A stretch of DNA of 64,000 nt from Actinernus sp. WN-2022. Taxonomy: Eukaryota > Cnidaria > Anthozoa > Actiniaria > Actinernidae. The stretch covers positions 83,728,861 to 83,792,860 of the forward strand of contig JAOWCC010000019.1 in NCBI GenBank assembly GCA_030867875.1. The letters run 5' to 3'. Positions 42,641 to 50,841 of this stretch are shown one piece after another. Position numbers and translations under genes: made by a program. Position 1 is the first letter of the stretch. Each line of letters starts with the position of its first letter. The notes below the pieces were generated by a model. It was given only the letters and a program-made list of their open reading frames with translations. It did not search any database and was not told the DNA's origin.

Positions 42641-43238
42641 AATAATAATAATAAGTTTATTTATATAGCGCCATATCAACTAATTTTTCATGGCGCTTTA
42701 CATTGAATATTATATAAATAATTGAATAATTAAAACTAAAATGAAATAACCTATTTACAATATTTTTAAAAATAATCAACCTAAAAATTTTCCCTATGGA
42801 CAATGACGTAAGAAATTAAAATCAAATCAAATTAAAATATTGTACATCAATTATAGGCTAGTTTAAAAAGATGTGTCTTTAGTGACTTTTTAAAAATATC
42901 TACATTTGGTGAGAGGCGGATTGATAACGGTAATGTATTCCAGACTTTTGGACCCACTACAGAAAAAGCTCTGTCACCATATGAGACTGTGCGTGACTTA
43001 GGAATGACTAATAATTTCTGTTCAGTAGAGCGCAGCGTGCGAACATTAGGGCGATATTTGAGTAGTTCTGTAATATATTGTGGCGATAGGCCATTAAGGG
43101 CCTTATAAACTAATAGTAAAACCTTAAAAATTATGCGCTGTGAGACTGGCAGCCAGTGCAATCTAATTAGAACTGGGGTTATGTGATCATATTTACGTGT
43201 AAGTGTAACGATGCGAGCAGCTGTATTTAATACTGACT
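42627..43238 (-). mobile_element. CR1/L2-like LINE 3' fragment inserted in gene X
   Basis: The minus-strand frame 43242-42847 carries SVLNTAARIVTLTRKYDHIT, LIRLHWLPVSQRIIFKVL, ALNGLSPQYITELL and GDRAFSVVGPKVWNTLP, the C-terminal part of CR1/L2-like RT ORFs. The 3' untranslated region ends in a (tta)n tail (taa run 42627-42654 on plus). Severely 5'-truncated, as usual. Clear target duplications could not be found. Confidence 0.93.
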
Positions 43239-43538
43239 GCATAGGCGTTCTATGTCTTTATCAGGTAACTTAGAAATGTCCCCAAGAGAAAAATCCTTCC
43301 CCAGATATTCTTTTGTCGTACCAGTCACAGCTAGGATAGAAAGAGATTCCCGATAGTCACCTATTTTTATGCTGTGATCTTCATCGGCGGTAGCGCAGTG
43401 TAGGTTCGTTTCGAAGCAATGGCAAGATTTACAGGCAGCCCCGCTGCCGCCGCTACGTGTTGTAGTAGGTGGAGGACCTGTTGTTTCGGATAAACTATCG
43501 CATAATACGTCTTCGAGGGCTTTATCCAAATCCGACAT
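43239..43538 (-). pseudogene. Split gene X, N-terminal part
   Basis: MSDLDKALEDVLCDSLSETT, a Pro/Thr/Gly linker, a cysteine-rich patch (CKSCHCFETNLHC) and a charged end (SKLPDKDIERL), then LINE sequence. The ATG overlaps the end of the upstream ATPase gene region closely (2 bp apart), so both probably share a transcript. The cysteines may bind zinc. Unknown family. Confidence 0.6.
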
Positions 43539-43539
43539 G

Positions 43540-44175
43540 TTATAGTACGTGGTGGTACATCATAGGAGCAGGTAGCTCTAATACAACGGTAAAAGGATTT
43601 CGTAAACAAAAGCATAGCCGAGAGAACTTGTGGGACTTGAGTTCAGATTGCAACTTTTTTTTCTCATCTACCTCTATACCTTCGCCGTAGTCCTCGAAAA
43701 GTTTCTTACCATCTATAGCCGACACCAAATGAAAGGCCACTACTATGGCTATATTTTCACGAAAGGGTTTGGAGATACTTGTGAGTTGCTGGGTGAGCAC
43801 CCAAACCGAAATACCGATATGGCGAGCAGAAAAGCCAAGTTTCGAAATATTGCTAGTTCTTCCTTTTACATCCTTTGAAGCGGCACAATCATCTAGGATG
43901 AAGAGAGTATTGGTTCCTTCGTAGTAGGTGGTACACACCCCCAATACCGCATTGATGGCATCCTGTGAGGGTGATATAACGCGAAAGTTTTTGTCGCCTA
44001 TAGCAAAGCCGCGATAGGTTTCGTTGTGGTCATATGTGGGGCATATCAATACGATGTAGTCAAATTTTTCACGAAAGGCTCCGCGAAGCTGTTCCACAAG
44101 AAAAGCCGTTTTTCCACAATTCGTTGGCCCCACAATCAGGGCATTAAATGGGATTCGTTCTACTAGTGCGTCCAT
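43540..44175 (-). CDS. A32/FtsK-like genome-packaging ATPase
   Basis: 211 residues. Walker A GPTNCGKT at 16-23, Walker B LFILDDC with D95-D96, and the sensor-like SVWVLTQQLTSI near 127-138. The short, single-domain form and motif style fit the packaging ATPases of Polintons, virophages and poxvirus A32. It would pump DNA into the capsid using ATP. It precedes the capsid gene on the same strand with about 48 bp between them in the genome. Frame intact. Confidence 0.9.
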   Translation of the reverse strand: MDALVERIPFNALIVGPTNCGKTAFLVEQLRGAFREKFDYIVLICPTYDHNETYRGFAIGDKNFRVISPSQDAINAVLGVCTTYYEGTNTLFILDDCAASKDVKGRTSNISKLGFSARHIGISVWVLTQQLTSISKPFRENIAIVVAFHLVSAIDGKKLFEDYGEGIEVDEKKKLQSELKSHKFSRLCFCLRNPFTVVLELPAPMMYHHVL

Positions 44176-44222
44176 TTAACGTTATACGTTAGTGCCTTGC
44201 AAACCTGTTGCCTTGTAAACGG

Positions 44223-45503
44223 TTAATATTTAATATTTAACAGCCTCCCACGTTCAATAGTTGCCTGCGCATCAGCAAGCACAAATATATGCATATGAAC
44301 AATTCCTAAGTCGCCCGTACGATGAATCCTTAGCTGTAGATTTTGACCACTGCCTATTTGGGCCAGACCATCTCCATGAGTATTACTATCTTTAGAGGTA
44401 CGACAGGCAATGAGTACAGCGAACTTGTTCTCGTAAAACTTTTGCGGTGTCATGGATGTAGTGGCTGTCGTTCCGAGAAGCGTACTGCTTCCACAAAACC
44501 AATTCTTTGCTGACTCCCAAAAGTCTTCTGGTAGCATCCCAGCAGGAAAGAGATCGTTAGGGCGTCCATTTACGTCCATCTCGACCTTGGCGATACCCGG
44601 ATTTACAAACTTCTCGCTGTCTCGGGTGCCTGCGGTATGTTGCTTCACAAAGAGAAGAAGAAGTCCAGTTAAGGAGCGACGAAGGATGTTTACGTTTGCA
44701 GCTATGAGTGTGTCGGTTGCGGTGTTGACTGGAATGGTATTGAAGTATGCGATGTGGTTGTACATGAAGTCTTTACCAAAATCGTAGACTCGCTCGGTCT
44801 GCGCTGCAAGAACGGAACTATCGATGGTTTGGTATTCGAGCTCGATATTTGTGAGCTGATATGTACCTATTTTCGTGCTGTCAGATCCAACTATTACGTC
44901 TGCGGCTGGCGCTAGAGTCAATGCGAAGGATAAGACTTCGTGTAGTGCATGTGGATAGAAGACGCCGTAGGTCGTGATAATATCATGATCAATAGTTATT
45001 CTGTACTTACTACCATATACGGTCAGCATCGCATTGTCAGTCGCATTCGAAGTAACTGCATCTCCGGCCTTGGAGCGAAGTTTGTTTACGTTGCTGGATT
45101 GAATACCCTGTGCTATACTTGCCTCTCGTTTTGGCTTAGATAGATAGAGATCTTTATATACCTGTGGTAGATCTATCCTAGAACAATTTTCTAAGTTATC
45201 GAGATTCATTCTTGTGATCCGCTGCGATACTAAACAGCGTCCGACGTTGGCCACCAGATAGTTGTTGGCATGACCTCCAGATAGAGTGATATTGACTATG
45301 AGTGCCAGACTATCAGGTACTAGAAGTCTGTTTTCGCCGAGCGTGGGAACGTCGACTCTCAAAGTCATACCTGGATTGGCCGTTGTGGGGTTGAAATTCA
45401 TCCGATAGATAGCACGTCTGGCTTTGAGAGATTCGCCATCTCTAGGAGCATGATCAGGATGGAGCTTTGACGATATCATGTTTGTTCCACGATTGAATAT
45501 CAC
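44223..45503 (-). CDS. Probable major capsid protein (double jelly-roll)
   Basis: 426 residues, rich in beta-strand-like alternation. NRLLVPDSLALIVNITLSGG and VGRCLVSQRITRMNLD look like the first strands of a capsid barrel; TNIELEYQTIDSSVLAA, KDFMYNHIAYFN and LRRSLTGLLLLFV with a following DSEKFVNPGI segment recall Polinton-type major capsid proteins. Position next to the packaging ATPase supports this. It is shorter than many hexon-like capsid proteins, and I cannot run a structure comparison, so the call is from style and context. A second ATG eight codons in (MISSK) is an alternative start. Confidence 0.65.
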   Translation of the reverse strand: MIFNRGTNMISSKLHPDHAPRDGESLKARRAIYRMNFNPTTANPGMTLRVDVPTLGENRLLVPDSLALIVNITLSGGHANNYLVANVGRCLVSQRITRMNLDNLENCSRIDLPQVYKDLYLSKPKREASIAQGIQSSNVNKLRSKAGDAVTSNATDNAMLTVYGSKYRITIDHDIITTYGVFYPHALHEVLSFALTLAPAADVIVGSDSTKIGTYQLTNIELEYQTIDSSVLAAQTERVYDFGKDFMYNHIAYFNTIPVNTATDTLIAANVNILRRSLTGLLLLFVKQHTAGTRDSEKFVNPGIAKVEMDVNGRPNDLFPAGMLPEDFWESAKNWFCGSSTLLGTTATTSMTPQKFYENKFAVLIACRTSKDSNTHGDGLAQIGSGQNLQLRIHRTGDLGIVHMHIFVLADAQATIERGRLLNIKY

Positions 45504-45564
45504 ATAAATTGAATATTAAACTCTAATACCTATTAGGATATATCTGTTAGGAGATATCTTCAAT
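45504..45564. promoter_or_regulatory. Divergent intergenic region between capsid and membrane-protein genes
   Basis: Only about 60 bp separate two divergent starts, with ataaattgaatattaaac and tattaggatatatctgttag (AT-rich, TATA-like). Both promoters must lie here or overlap the coding ends. Confidence 0.4.
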
Positions 45565-46626
45565 ATGGGATCGAAGTGGCGTGAGGAAGATGCGGATGTG
45601 GAAGATAAGGATGAAGCTAGCGCTAAAGAACACCGTAGATACGCTGAACGCGAAACCCTGAATAATATGCGTGATGAGATGGATGCCTCGTTCCCAACCG
45701 CACCAGATGGTGAGGCTATAGAAATGAAAACCCTACACGACTATACTGCACAGGGCGCTAGGCCAAAAGATAGCCAGGCTGAAACATCATTCATTGAAGT
45801 GAGTAGGAGTGTGGTATTCACCGATCGAATCGCAAGAGAAACAAGTGAGGATTTGGTTAAGACAATAAGGAATTACTACCCAGACGTAGGCATACGTGGT
45901 ACGTTAGAGGTATCTATCACGCCGGATGGCAGAATCGAGCTCCATGCGATGAATAGCAAAGAGAAGCCTATACCTTTGACCACTAAGAAAGGAGAACAAT
46001 ACAAGAAGATTGGTAAGGACCTCAAAAGGGCTCTAGGGCCTACGCGAGAAGAGGCAGACAAGGAAGTCGAACAGGCTGAACAACAACTAAAAGAGCATAT
46101 CGAGAATGAAGAAGAGATATTTCGAGACCCTAAGTCAACTCCAGCTCAGAAAGAAACAGCTAAGAATAAGATAATCGATGATCAAAATAAAATAGATGAC
46201 CTCGAACGTCGAAAAGAAGCCCTCCAAAAAAGTATGTCACTGCGATACCGTATCAAAGCTATTTTCAAGAAGTACGGGGTTGGTGTAACTGGCGTGGTGA
46301 TCGCAGCAAGCACTGTGATTGGAGTCATAGTTTCCAAGTTGTTGAATAGTCTAAATAATCCCCCAGATGACCTCGAACGTCGAAATGGGATGTTTGATAA
46401 AGCAAAAGAAGCAACGAAAAAGGGGTTAAAGGCAGTGGAAAAATGGCTAAAGGAAATAGGAAAGAAGCTGGGAGAAATCCTACCTAAAATGATTGGACCA
46501 ATTGTGAGCTTTCTATTTAGTATGGCTGGTAAGGCCGTGGGGTTATTAGCACAGAATGTTTGGCTGTTAATCGTGGCCGTAGTCGTAGTCGTAATAGAGC
46601 AGTATAAATCATTAGGACGACGATAA
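45565..46626 (+). CDS. Coiled-coil protein with two C-terminal membrane segments
   Basis: 353 residues. Acidic/charged N-terminus; a small globular part near 75-150; a long charged helix (EEADKEVEQAEQQLKEHIEN to DDLERRKEALQK) predicted coiled coil at about 155-220; hydrophobic helix VGVTGVVIAASTVIGVIVSK; amphipathic Lys-rich helices; then GPIVSFLFSMAGKAVGLLAQ and WLLIVAVVVVVIEQY at the end. The code for DDLERR occurs twice, once on each side of the first hydrophobic helix, suggesting a short internal duplication. Genes of this type occur in Polinton-like elements; a membrane-active virion protein is a fair inference. Its 3' end overlaps the next gene by 15 bp. Confidence 0.75.
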   Translation: MGSKWREEDADVEDKDEASAKEHRRYAERETLNNMRDEMDASFPTAPDGEAIEMKTLHDYTAQGARPKDSQAETSFIEVSRSVVFTDRIARETSEDLVKTIRNYYPDVGIRGTLEVSITPDGRIELHAMNSKEKPIPLTTKKGEQYKKIGKDLKRALGPTREEADKEVEQAEQQLKEHIENEEEIFRDPKSTPAQKETAKNKIIDDQNKIDDLERRKEALQKSMSLRYRIKAIFKKYGVGVTGVVIAASTVIGVIVSKLLNSLNNPPDDLERRNGMFDKAKEATKKGLKAVEKWLKEIGKKLGEILPKMIGPIVSFLFSMAGKAVGLLAQNVWLLIVAVVVVVIEQYKSLGRR

Positions 46627-47676
46627 TCGGCGAAACACCATCCATGTGGCTGCGGCCGCCACGATAGCCACAATTACTAAGTTAGTTTCGTGGGTGGTAA
46701 TCACGTTTGCAACCGGCGTGGTGGGCGCAGCCACATGCTTCGACGTAGTTTCACCCGGCGTTGATGTTTTTTTATGCGCTTCATTGACGTCATTAATTCC
46801 GGGCTGCGTATCTTTCCCGACTATCGTAAGGTTATTGTTATACCCCACCACAGGTTTGAAACGTAGGTCCATGTTGCCTGGGAGAAACCATACCCCCGGG
46901 GCGGCTGCATAATTGAGGCGCATATTGTCGTCTCTAACGATCTTTTGAAAACGCTTTACGCTAGCGTCGATTCCTTTTGGTGCTACGATTTCGTCTTCGA
47001 GCAGAGAAAGAAACTTATCACGAACCTCCTTCGAATGTCCAGACTTACCAAGTATTGATCCTATTGCTAGGTTCTGTGCTCCAAGTACGCAAATCACATA
47101 TGCCTCAATACTTTGGTTTAATCGGCCGCGACCAACGACTGTCAACCCCGGATGGGTGTTAGCTGTGGCTGGAACAAATTTCTTCCACTGCTCAGCTGCC
47201 CCTTCGTTTATGATGCGCGTCCTTCCAGCGTCGAGTTCTTCATCAGGGTCTCCACGAAAGTATGCCTTCATTTCGTACTCATCACCGAAAGTAGGGTTTA
47301 CGTTCCACCGCTTATCCGCTAGTATCCATGTAGACGTAGTGCCAAGGCCTGTCATACGCCCTTCTCGGAACCGAAAATCAGTTTTTGAAGAAATACCAAA
47401 ATCTTTACAAATTCGGCGGTAAACCGCTCTGTTGTGGGGGTTGTTCCAAGCAATCCATTGTGCGGTTTTAGGAAGCGGAGCACCTATTTCCTGTAGGATT
47501 TTACGAGCCGTAAAATATATGTGAAACCTTAGCAGTGATACGACGCGCCTTGGTAGATCTTCCAGCATCTCAATGTATATCCCACAGCCTTCTGTGGCTA
47601 GAAACATAGCAAAGTTGACCTGTTGTGGCCAGAAATCGCTGTTGGGGCCTCGTAGCCACTTATAAATGTCAACCAT
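46612..47676 (-). CDS. Conserved Polinton protein with C-terminal membrane anchor
   Basis: 354 residues. Starts MVDIYKWLRGPNSDFWPQQV; globular to about residue 280 with several Trp and Gly-rich turns; a Thr/Pro-rich linker (TSTPGETTSKHVAAPTTPVA); ends in a hydrophobic helix LVIVAIVAAAATWMVFRRL, a tail anchor. A decayed homologue at 20.2-22.7 kb keeps YKW, DYWPQQ and GRLNRSIEA-type phrases, so the protein is conserved between elements. Type not known; could be a minor virion or fusion-related surface protein. The start region overlaps the previous gene's 3' end by 79 bp. Confidence 0.8.
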   Translation of the reverse strand: MVDIYKWLRGPNSDFWPQQVNFAMFLATEGCGIYIEMLEDLPRRVVSLLRFHIYFTARKILQEIGAPLPKTAQWIAWNNPHNRAVYRRICKDFGISSKTDFRFREGRMTGLGTTSTWILADKRWNVNPTFGDEYEMKAYFRGDPDEELDAGRTRIINEGAAEQWKKFVPATANTHPGLTVVGRGRLNQSIEAYVICVLGAQNLAIGSILGKSGHSKEVRDKFLSLLEDEIVAPKGIDASVKRFQKIVRDDNMRLNYAAAPGVWFLPGNMDLRFKPVVGYNNNLTIVGKDTQPGINDVNEAHKKTSTPGETTSKHVAAPTTPVANVITTHETNLVIVAIVAAAATWMVFRRLSSS

Positions 47677-48092
47677 CTTCCACCAGCTCCGCCACCATAT
47701 AACACACCAAGGTCTGAAAAGATGTCTGGGACACCTATGGTGAAATAACTATCCTCATTAACATAAATGTCTAGATCTTGGAGTTGAAAGGATTTTTTAC
47801 CCCATAAATCGGATGACCAATATGGTGGAAGGCGCATTTTCCTGGACTTGTCTGCTAATAGTAGAGACTGTGGGAACCCACTAGTCAAGCCTAATGCTGT
47901 GTCGATGCGTTTTTGTACGTCAGCCTTATTATGGTAGCCATCTAACCCATAGGCTATACCTATACGTTCTTGACCGTTGTCTACGAATATGACATATGAA
48001 TAACTCTCCCCATCGAACTCGGAGGCTTGAGTGCGAAATTTAGAGTAGTCGGCGTTTGGATATTTCTTTTTGAACTCTTGCCATACAGACAT
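47598..48092 (-). CDS. Small conserved Polinton protein
   Basis: 164 residues open: MSVWQEFKKKYPNADYSKF, SYVIFVDNGQERIGIAYGLD, then a predicted alpha/beta mixture. The last 35 residues (from about GGGAGGRW) overlap the start of the next gene, so the two may be one protein joined by a frameshift, as the order of relics at 20.0-20.45 kb hints. A relic of this gene is seen there. Function unknown. Confidence 0.65.
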   Translation of the reverse strand: MSVWQEFKKKYPNADYSKFRTQASEFDGESYSYVIFVDNGQERIGIAYGLDGYHNKADVQKRIDTALGLTSGFPQSLLLADKSRKMRLPPYWSSDLWGKKSFQLQDLDIYVNEDSYFTIGVPDIFSDLGVLYGGGAGGRWLTFISGYEAPTAISGHNRSTLLCF

Positions 48093-48146
48093 ATTGAAGC
48101 TATCACTAGTAAACTTAAGGCTTTAATATCAAATTTAAGACTTAAT

Positions 48147-48809
48147 ATGATAATCTTAAATGTCATATGTACTACGGCTGACCATACGGTCTACTTTGAC
48201 CGACCTATTTTTATCAATAATATTTCGATAGTTGAGGTCACTATTAGTCATAATTGGTGGAACCTAGCAAGGGAGGCCAAGTTCTGGTTGGGTGCCAATA
48301 GTGTGATGAAATATACAATTGAGGCGGGGCATTATACGATAGAACTCTTGATACCCTCCTTCGATTCTGCGGTCGATGCTGGTTTCTTGAAATTCATAGA
48401 CCATCAATTTAGGAAGTATTGGATTCTAGAGGTTAAGAAACCGATCCTGTTCAGTAAGAATCTCTGCGATTTGTTGAGTATCAAGGGTACTCCAGAAGGG
48501 GCTGATGTGGTGTCACTCAAAGTTGGAAAATACGTTCTGATACCAAAATATATTAATCGTATATATATCTACTGTGATGTGGTGGATTCCGATTTCTCCC
48601 TTCTTGAGGGGAAGCCATCTAAAATCCTACATATATTAAATCCGATATCCCACAGTTTTTCCGAAACAACTTACTTTCCACCAACCCTCATACCCATTCG
48701 AGCCCTAGGAACAATGCGGAACTACATTCGCCTCACAGTTCGAGATGAGAAAGGCAATATCATAGACTTCAATAAGCAGCCTATACATTTCGTATTGAAG
48801 ATTGAATAA
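48147..48809 (+). CDS. Probable penton/minor capsid protein (jelly-roll)
   Basis: 220 residues from the ATG at 48147, chosen because upstream frame would overlap the divergent gene that starts at 48092 and the relic homologue has no counterpart there. Beta-rich throughout. The C-terminal half has YINRIYIYCDVVDSDFSLLE and TMRNYIRLTVRDEKGNIIDF, then a final hydrophobic strand. A relic homologue at 19394-19900 shares RIYCDLVD. YCD-V followed by a late strand with G-x-x-I-x-F is the style of Polinton penton proteins. It would form the capsid vertices. Frame intact. Assignment by style, not by search. Confidence 0.65.
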   Translation: MIILNVICTTADHTVYFDRPIFINNISIVEVTISHNWWNLAREAKFWLGANSVMKYTIEAGHYTIELLIPSFDSAVDAGFLKFIDHQFRKYWILEVKKPILFSKNLCDLLSIKGTPEGADVVSLKVGKYVLIPKYINRIYIYCDVVDSDFSLLEGKPSKILHILNPISHSFSETTYFPPTLIPIRALGTMRNYIRLTVRDEKGNIIDFNKQPIHFVLKIE

Positions 48810-48825
48810 GTTATGATATAGCGAA

Positions 48826-49440
48826 ATGGCAAGCGATTCAATTCAATTACTTCCAACGGCACCAAATATTTATCCGCCGATCAATGGAGATAATTTTCGG
48901 TTGCAAACAGTCCGAGATACTCTTTCAGATATCGAAACTCAAGAAAAACACTATGAAGGTGTGCGTAAGAAATACGACCGCGCACAAGGAATTGTCCATG
49001 GTGTCGCTGTGGTAACAGGAGGTCTATCTGTATTATTATCGGGTTCAGGATTAGCGGTAGCTCTAACTGGTTTTGGTGTAATAATCGGCCTACCATTCGG
49101 TGTTATTGGTGGGGTCTGTGGGATGATTTCAGCAACTACAACCATTGGGGCTAAAAAGATCGGAAAAAAAGTTTCTAAACATGAGAAAACCGCTATGTTA
49201 GCTAAAGCGAAAATTAATACGATTCGTGATCTAGTATCAAAGGCCCTTCGCGATGAAAATATATCTGACTCTGAATACGGCCTCATCCTCGCTGAAGCAG
49301 ATAAATACGAGATTATGAGGTCTGAAATTCGCCGAGAGACTTCTATGACCGCCGGACGAATGAGTGAAAAAAGCGTGGAACAAATTCGATCCGAAGTCAA
49401 GCAAAAAATGCTAGAAGAAATGAGAGCAAAATTGGGATAA
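48826..49440 (+). CDS. Hydrophobic/helical conserved Polinton protein
   Basis: 204 residues, 16 bp after the penton-like gene and probably on the same transcript. Coiled-coil-like N-terminal third (TVRDTLSDIETQEKHYEGVR); glycine-rich double hydrophobic hairpin VAVVTGGLSVLLSGSGLAVA plus GFGVIIGLPFGVIGGVCGMI; helical C-terminus with KINTIRDLVSKALRDENI. The glycine-rich hydrophobic hairpin recalls pore-forming or apolipoprotein-L-like segments, but that is only a resemblance. The relic at 18919-19273 proves conservation. A membrane-penetration role in the virus is possible. Confidence 0.75.
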   Translation: MASDSIQLLPTAPNIYPPINGDNFRLQTVRDTLSDIETQEKHYEGVRKKYDRAQGIVHGVAVVTGGLSVLLSGSGLAVALTGFGVIIGLPFGVIGGVCGMISATTTIGAKKIGKKVSKHEKTAMLAKAKINTIRDLVSKALRDENISDSEYGLILAEADKYEIMRSEIRRETSMTAGRMSEKSVEQIRSEVKQKMLEEMRAKLG

Positions 49441-49613
49441 AAATTGATATCTCATATGAGAAAAGTGAGCGTGGGCGATATTTACACTTTTCTAAGAGCA
49501 AAATCGTATAAATTAACTTGTATGTCGAGTTCGTATGCAAATTTCGAGACATAACATACGGCAGGTGTTTAAGACATAAATAGGATATTTTTCGCCTACG
49601 TCACTGTCTAGCA

Positions 49614-49695
49614 TGTATAGCCCTCGCGGTTCAACGCTGGACTGGAAGGAAAATGGAGGCCCTTTCAGTTCAGAGTTCGAATCCGGGACTATATA
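49614..49695 (+). other. tRNA-like relic
   Basis: tatagccctcgcggttcaac and gctggactg resemble the D arm and anticodon stem of a eukaryotic tRNA, and gagttcgaatccggg resembles a B box with TTCGAATC. The T stem (cagag against the bases after the loop) does not pair, so this is not a working tRNA. It could be a captured tRNA or SINE head. Confidence 0.3.
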
Positions 49696-49890
49696 TGGTA
49701 GATCGGTTTGTGGGGGGTAAAAAGCCTCCAGGCCCCCACAAATCGTAGCGCGTCTGTCGATGTGGCAGAAGTTAAAGTAAGCCAAATGAATACAGTACAA
49801 ACAGTGTCAATCCTGGGTCGGGTGCTTGGGTAGAGCTTACAGATACTCGAATAGAGTTCCAAGGAGTGCCGGTTGTGCCTCAACCAGTTA

Positions 49891-49947
49891 GGACCAAATA
49901 CAGTAGACCGAATACAGTGGACCAAATACAGTAGATCAAATACAGTA
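49891..49947 (+). repeat. Short tandem repeat, four units
   Basis: Four copies of about 14 bp with the core aatacagtaga/aatacagtgga, separated by acc or tca. Could be a transcription-factor cluster or replication-slippage product. Confidence 0.8.
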
Positions 49948-49970
49948 AGCCGGGCCCGGTAATAAGCAAA

Positions 49971-50034
49971 AACCTCTCTAGGAACGAAAATATGGCGAAG
50001 GAAGGAAAAGGTGAAAGTGGTTCCTAGAGAGGTT
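49971..50034. promoter_or_regulatory. 15-bp perfect stem hairpin
   Basis: aacctctctaggaac (49971-49985) and gttcctagagaggtt (50020-50034) are perfect complements, loop 34 nt. It lies downstream of the plus-strand penton/hydrophobic gene pair and upstream of a T-rich run. It could be an RNA 3'-end or stability element, or a DNA structure. Confidence 0.6.
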
Positions 50035-50164
50035 CTGGAGACGTCCAGTTTTGCTTTTGGTTTTTTCCTTATTTTGATTTTTTCTTCTTAGAACTAAAAT
50101 CATATGTTCTAGTTCGAAATTTTTCTATCTATATCGTGACCAGAAATGGGAAAGAAGTGCCTTT

Positions 50165-50372
50165 TATGGCGAACGGGGTGCCTATTTTACCGGCATCGAA
50201 TAGTGCATAACCAGTGAGATGTCTCATTTTCGTAAACATCGAATAATGTATAATAAATACGGTCACACTCTATGGTGAGATGCCTCATTTTCGTAGACAT
50301 CGAATAATGTATAATAAATACAGTCACACTCTATGGTGAGATGCCACCAATTCGTAGACATCGAATAATAAC
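50165..50372 (-). repeat. Subterminal block 3, right copy, internally repeated
   Basis: Inverted counterpart of 29915-30068. Within it, a unit of about 64 bp (cgaataatgtataataaata ... tcacactctatggtgagatg) is repeated nearly three times. Confidence 0.75.
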
Positions 50373-50671
50373 TCAATGAGACACTTAGCGATATCGAAGT
50401 AGTCATTACCATCGGCATAACCTAATGCTAGCCTGACGTCTTCTTCAGCATATGTGTCGAAATCAAAGTGCTTAACGACATAAATACGACCATTTTTGCT
50501 GGCATTGCCTAGCGCATAGTACTCATATACGTCATTTACGGAAATATTGAATTTCCTAGCCAAATTATCTCTCTCAAGCAGATGTTGCTTACAGCACTCG
50601 AATAAACAACTCTTACCACAAATAGTTGTCCTGCCAATTGTTAACCATCGGCACTGATTTTGTCCTCGCAT
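50324..50671 (-). CDS. Chimera: zinc-protein N-terminus fused to ankyrin-gene tail
   Basis: 115 residues. The first 30 (MRGQNQCRWLTIGRTTICGK, SCLFECCKQH) are nearly the same as the start of the zinc protein at 30194. From residue 31 (LLERDNLARKFNISVNDVYE) it matches instead the middle of the F-box/ankyrin protein (SERDNLVRIFSISANDAYGD) and ends in a block shared with the tail of the left F-box gene. A recombination event between the two gene families is the simplest explanation. Whether the fusion is used is unknown. Confidence 0.7.
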   Translation of the reverse strand: MRGQNQCRWLTIGRTTICGKSCLFECCKQHLLERDNLARKFNISVNDVYEYYALGNASKNGRIYVVKHFDFDTYAEEDVRLALGYADGNDYFDIAKCLIELLFDVYELVASHHRV

Positions 50672-50811
50672 TTTTATGGCTTATAACATAATGGTGCCAT
50701 TTCTCTAATAGGGATTTATTAATGGTTGCATAAAATTGGCTGTTTTGTTCTCTTTTTTTTTGTGTTCAAGTACTAGTATATATGATGTATGATGAGTTGC
50801 CCATCTCGGGG
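50581..50811 (-). repeat. Subterminal block 2, right copy
   Basis: Inverted counterpart of 30071-30284; includes the 5' region and first codons of the chimeric gene. Small indels (poly-T run) distinguish it. Confidence 0.8.
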
Positions 50812-50841
50812 ATCTAGTATAGTATAACTATCATGTTAACA

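Larger units (their letters stand above)
49441..50164. other. Non-coding spacer of the Polinton right arm
   Basis: No gene. Holds a tRNA-like segment (49614-49695), a short tandem repeat (49891-49947), a strong hairpin (49971-50034) and a pyrimidine/T-rich stretch after the hairpin. In the decayed element this side carries a VLTF3-like gene, so a gene may have been lost here. Confidence 0.6.

Noticed and set aside
46182..46673. Minus-strand 163-residue ORF
   Set aside because: Antisense shadow of the coiled-coil membrane protein gene; low-complexity composition.
48951..49400. Minus-strand 149-residue ORF
   Set aside because: Antisense of the conserved hydrophobic protein, whose plus-strand reading is supported by a homologue at 18.9 kb.
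50165..50372. Regulatory iteron cluster
   Set aside because: The repeat units coincide with the 3' end of an ankyrin-type gene and are better explained as duplicated coding remains.
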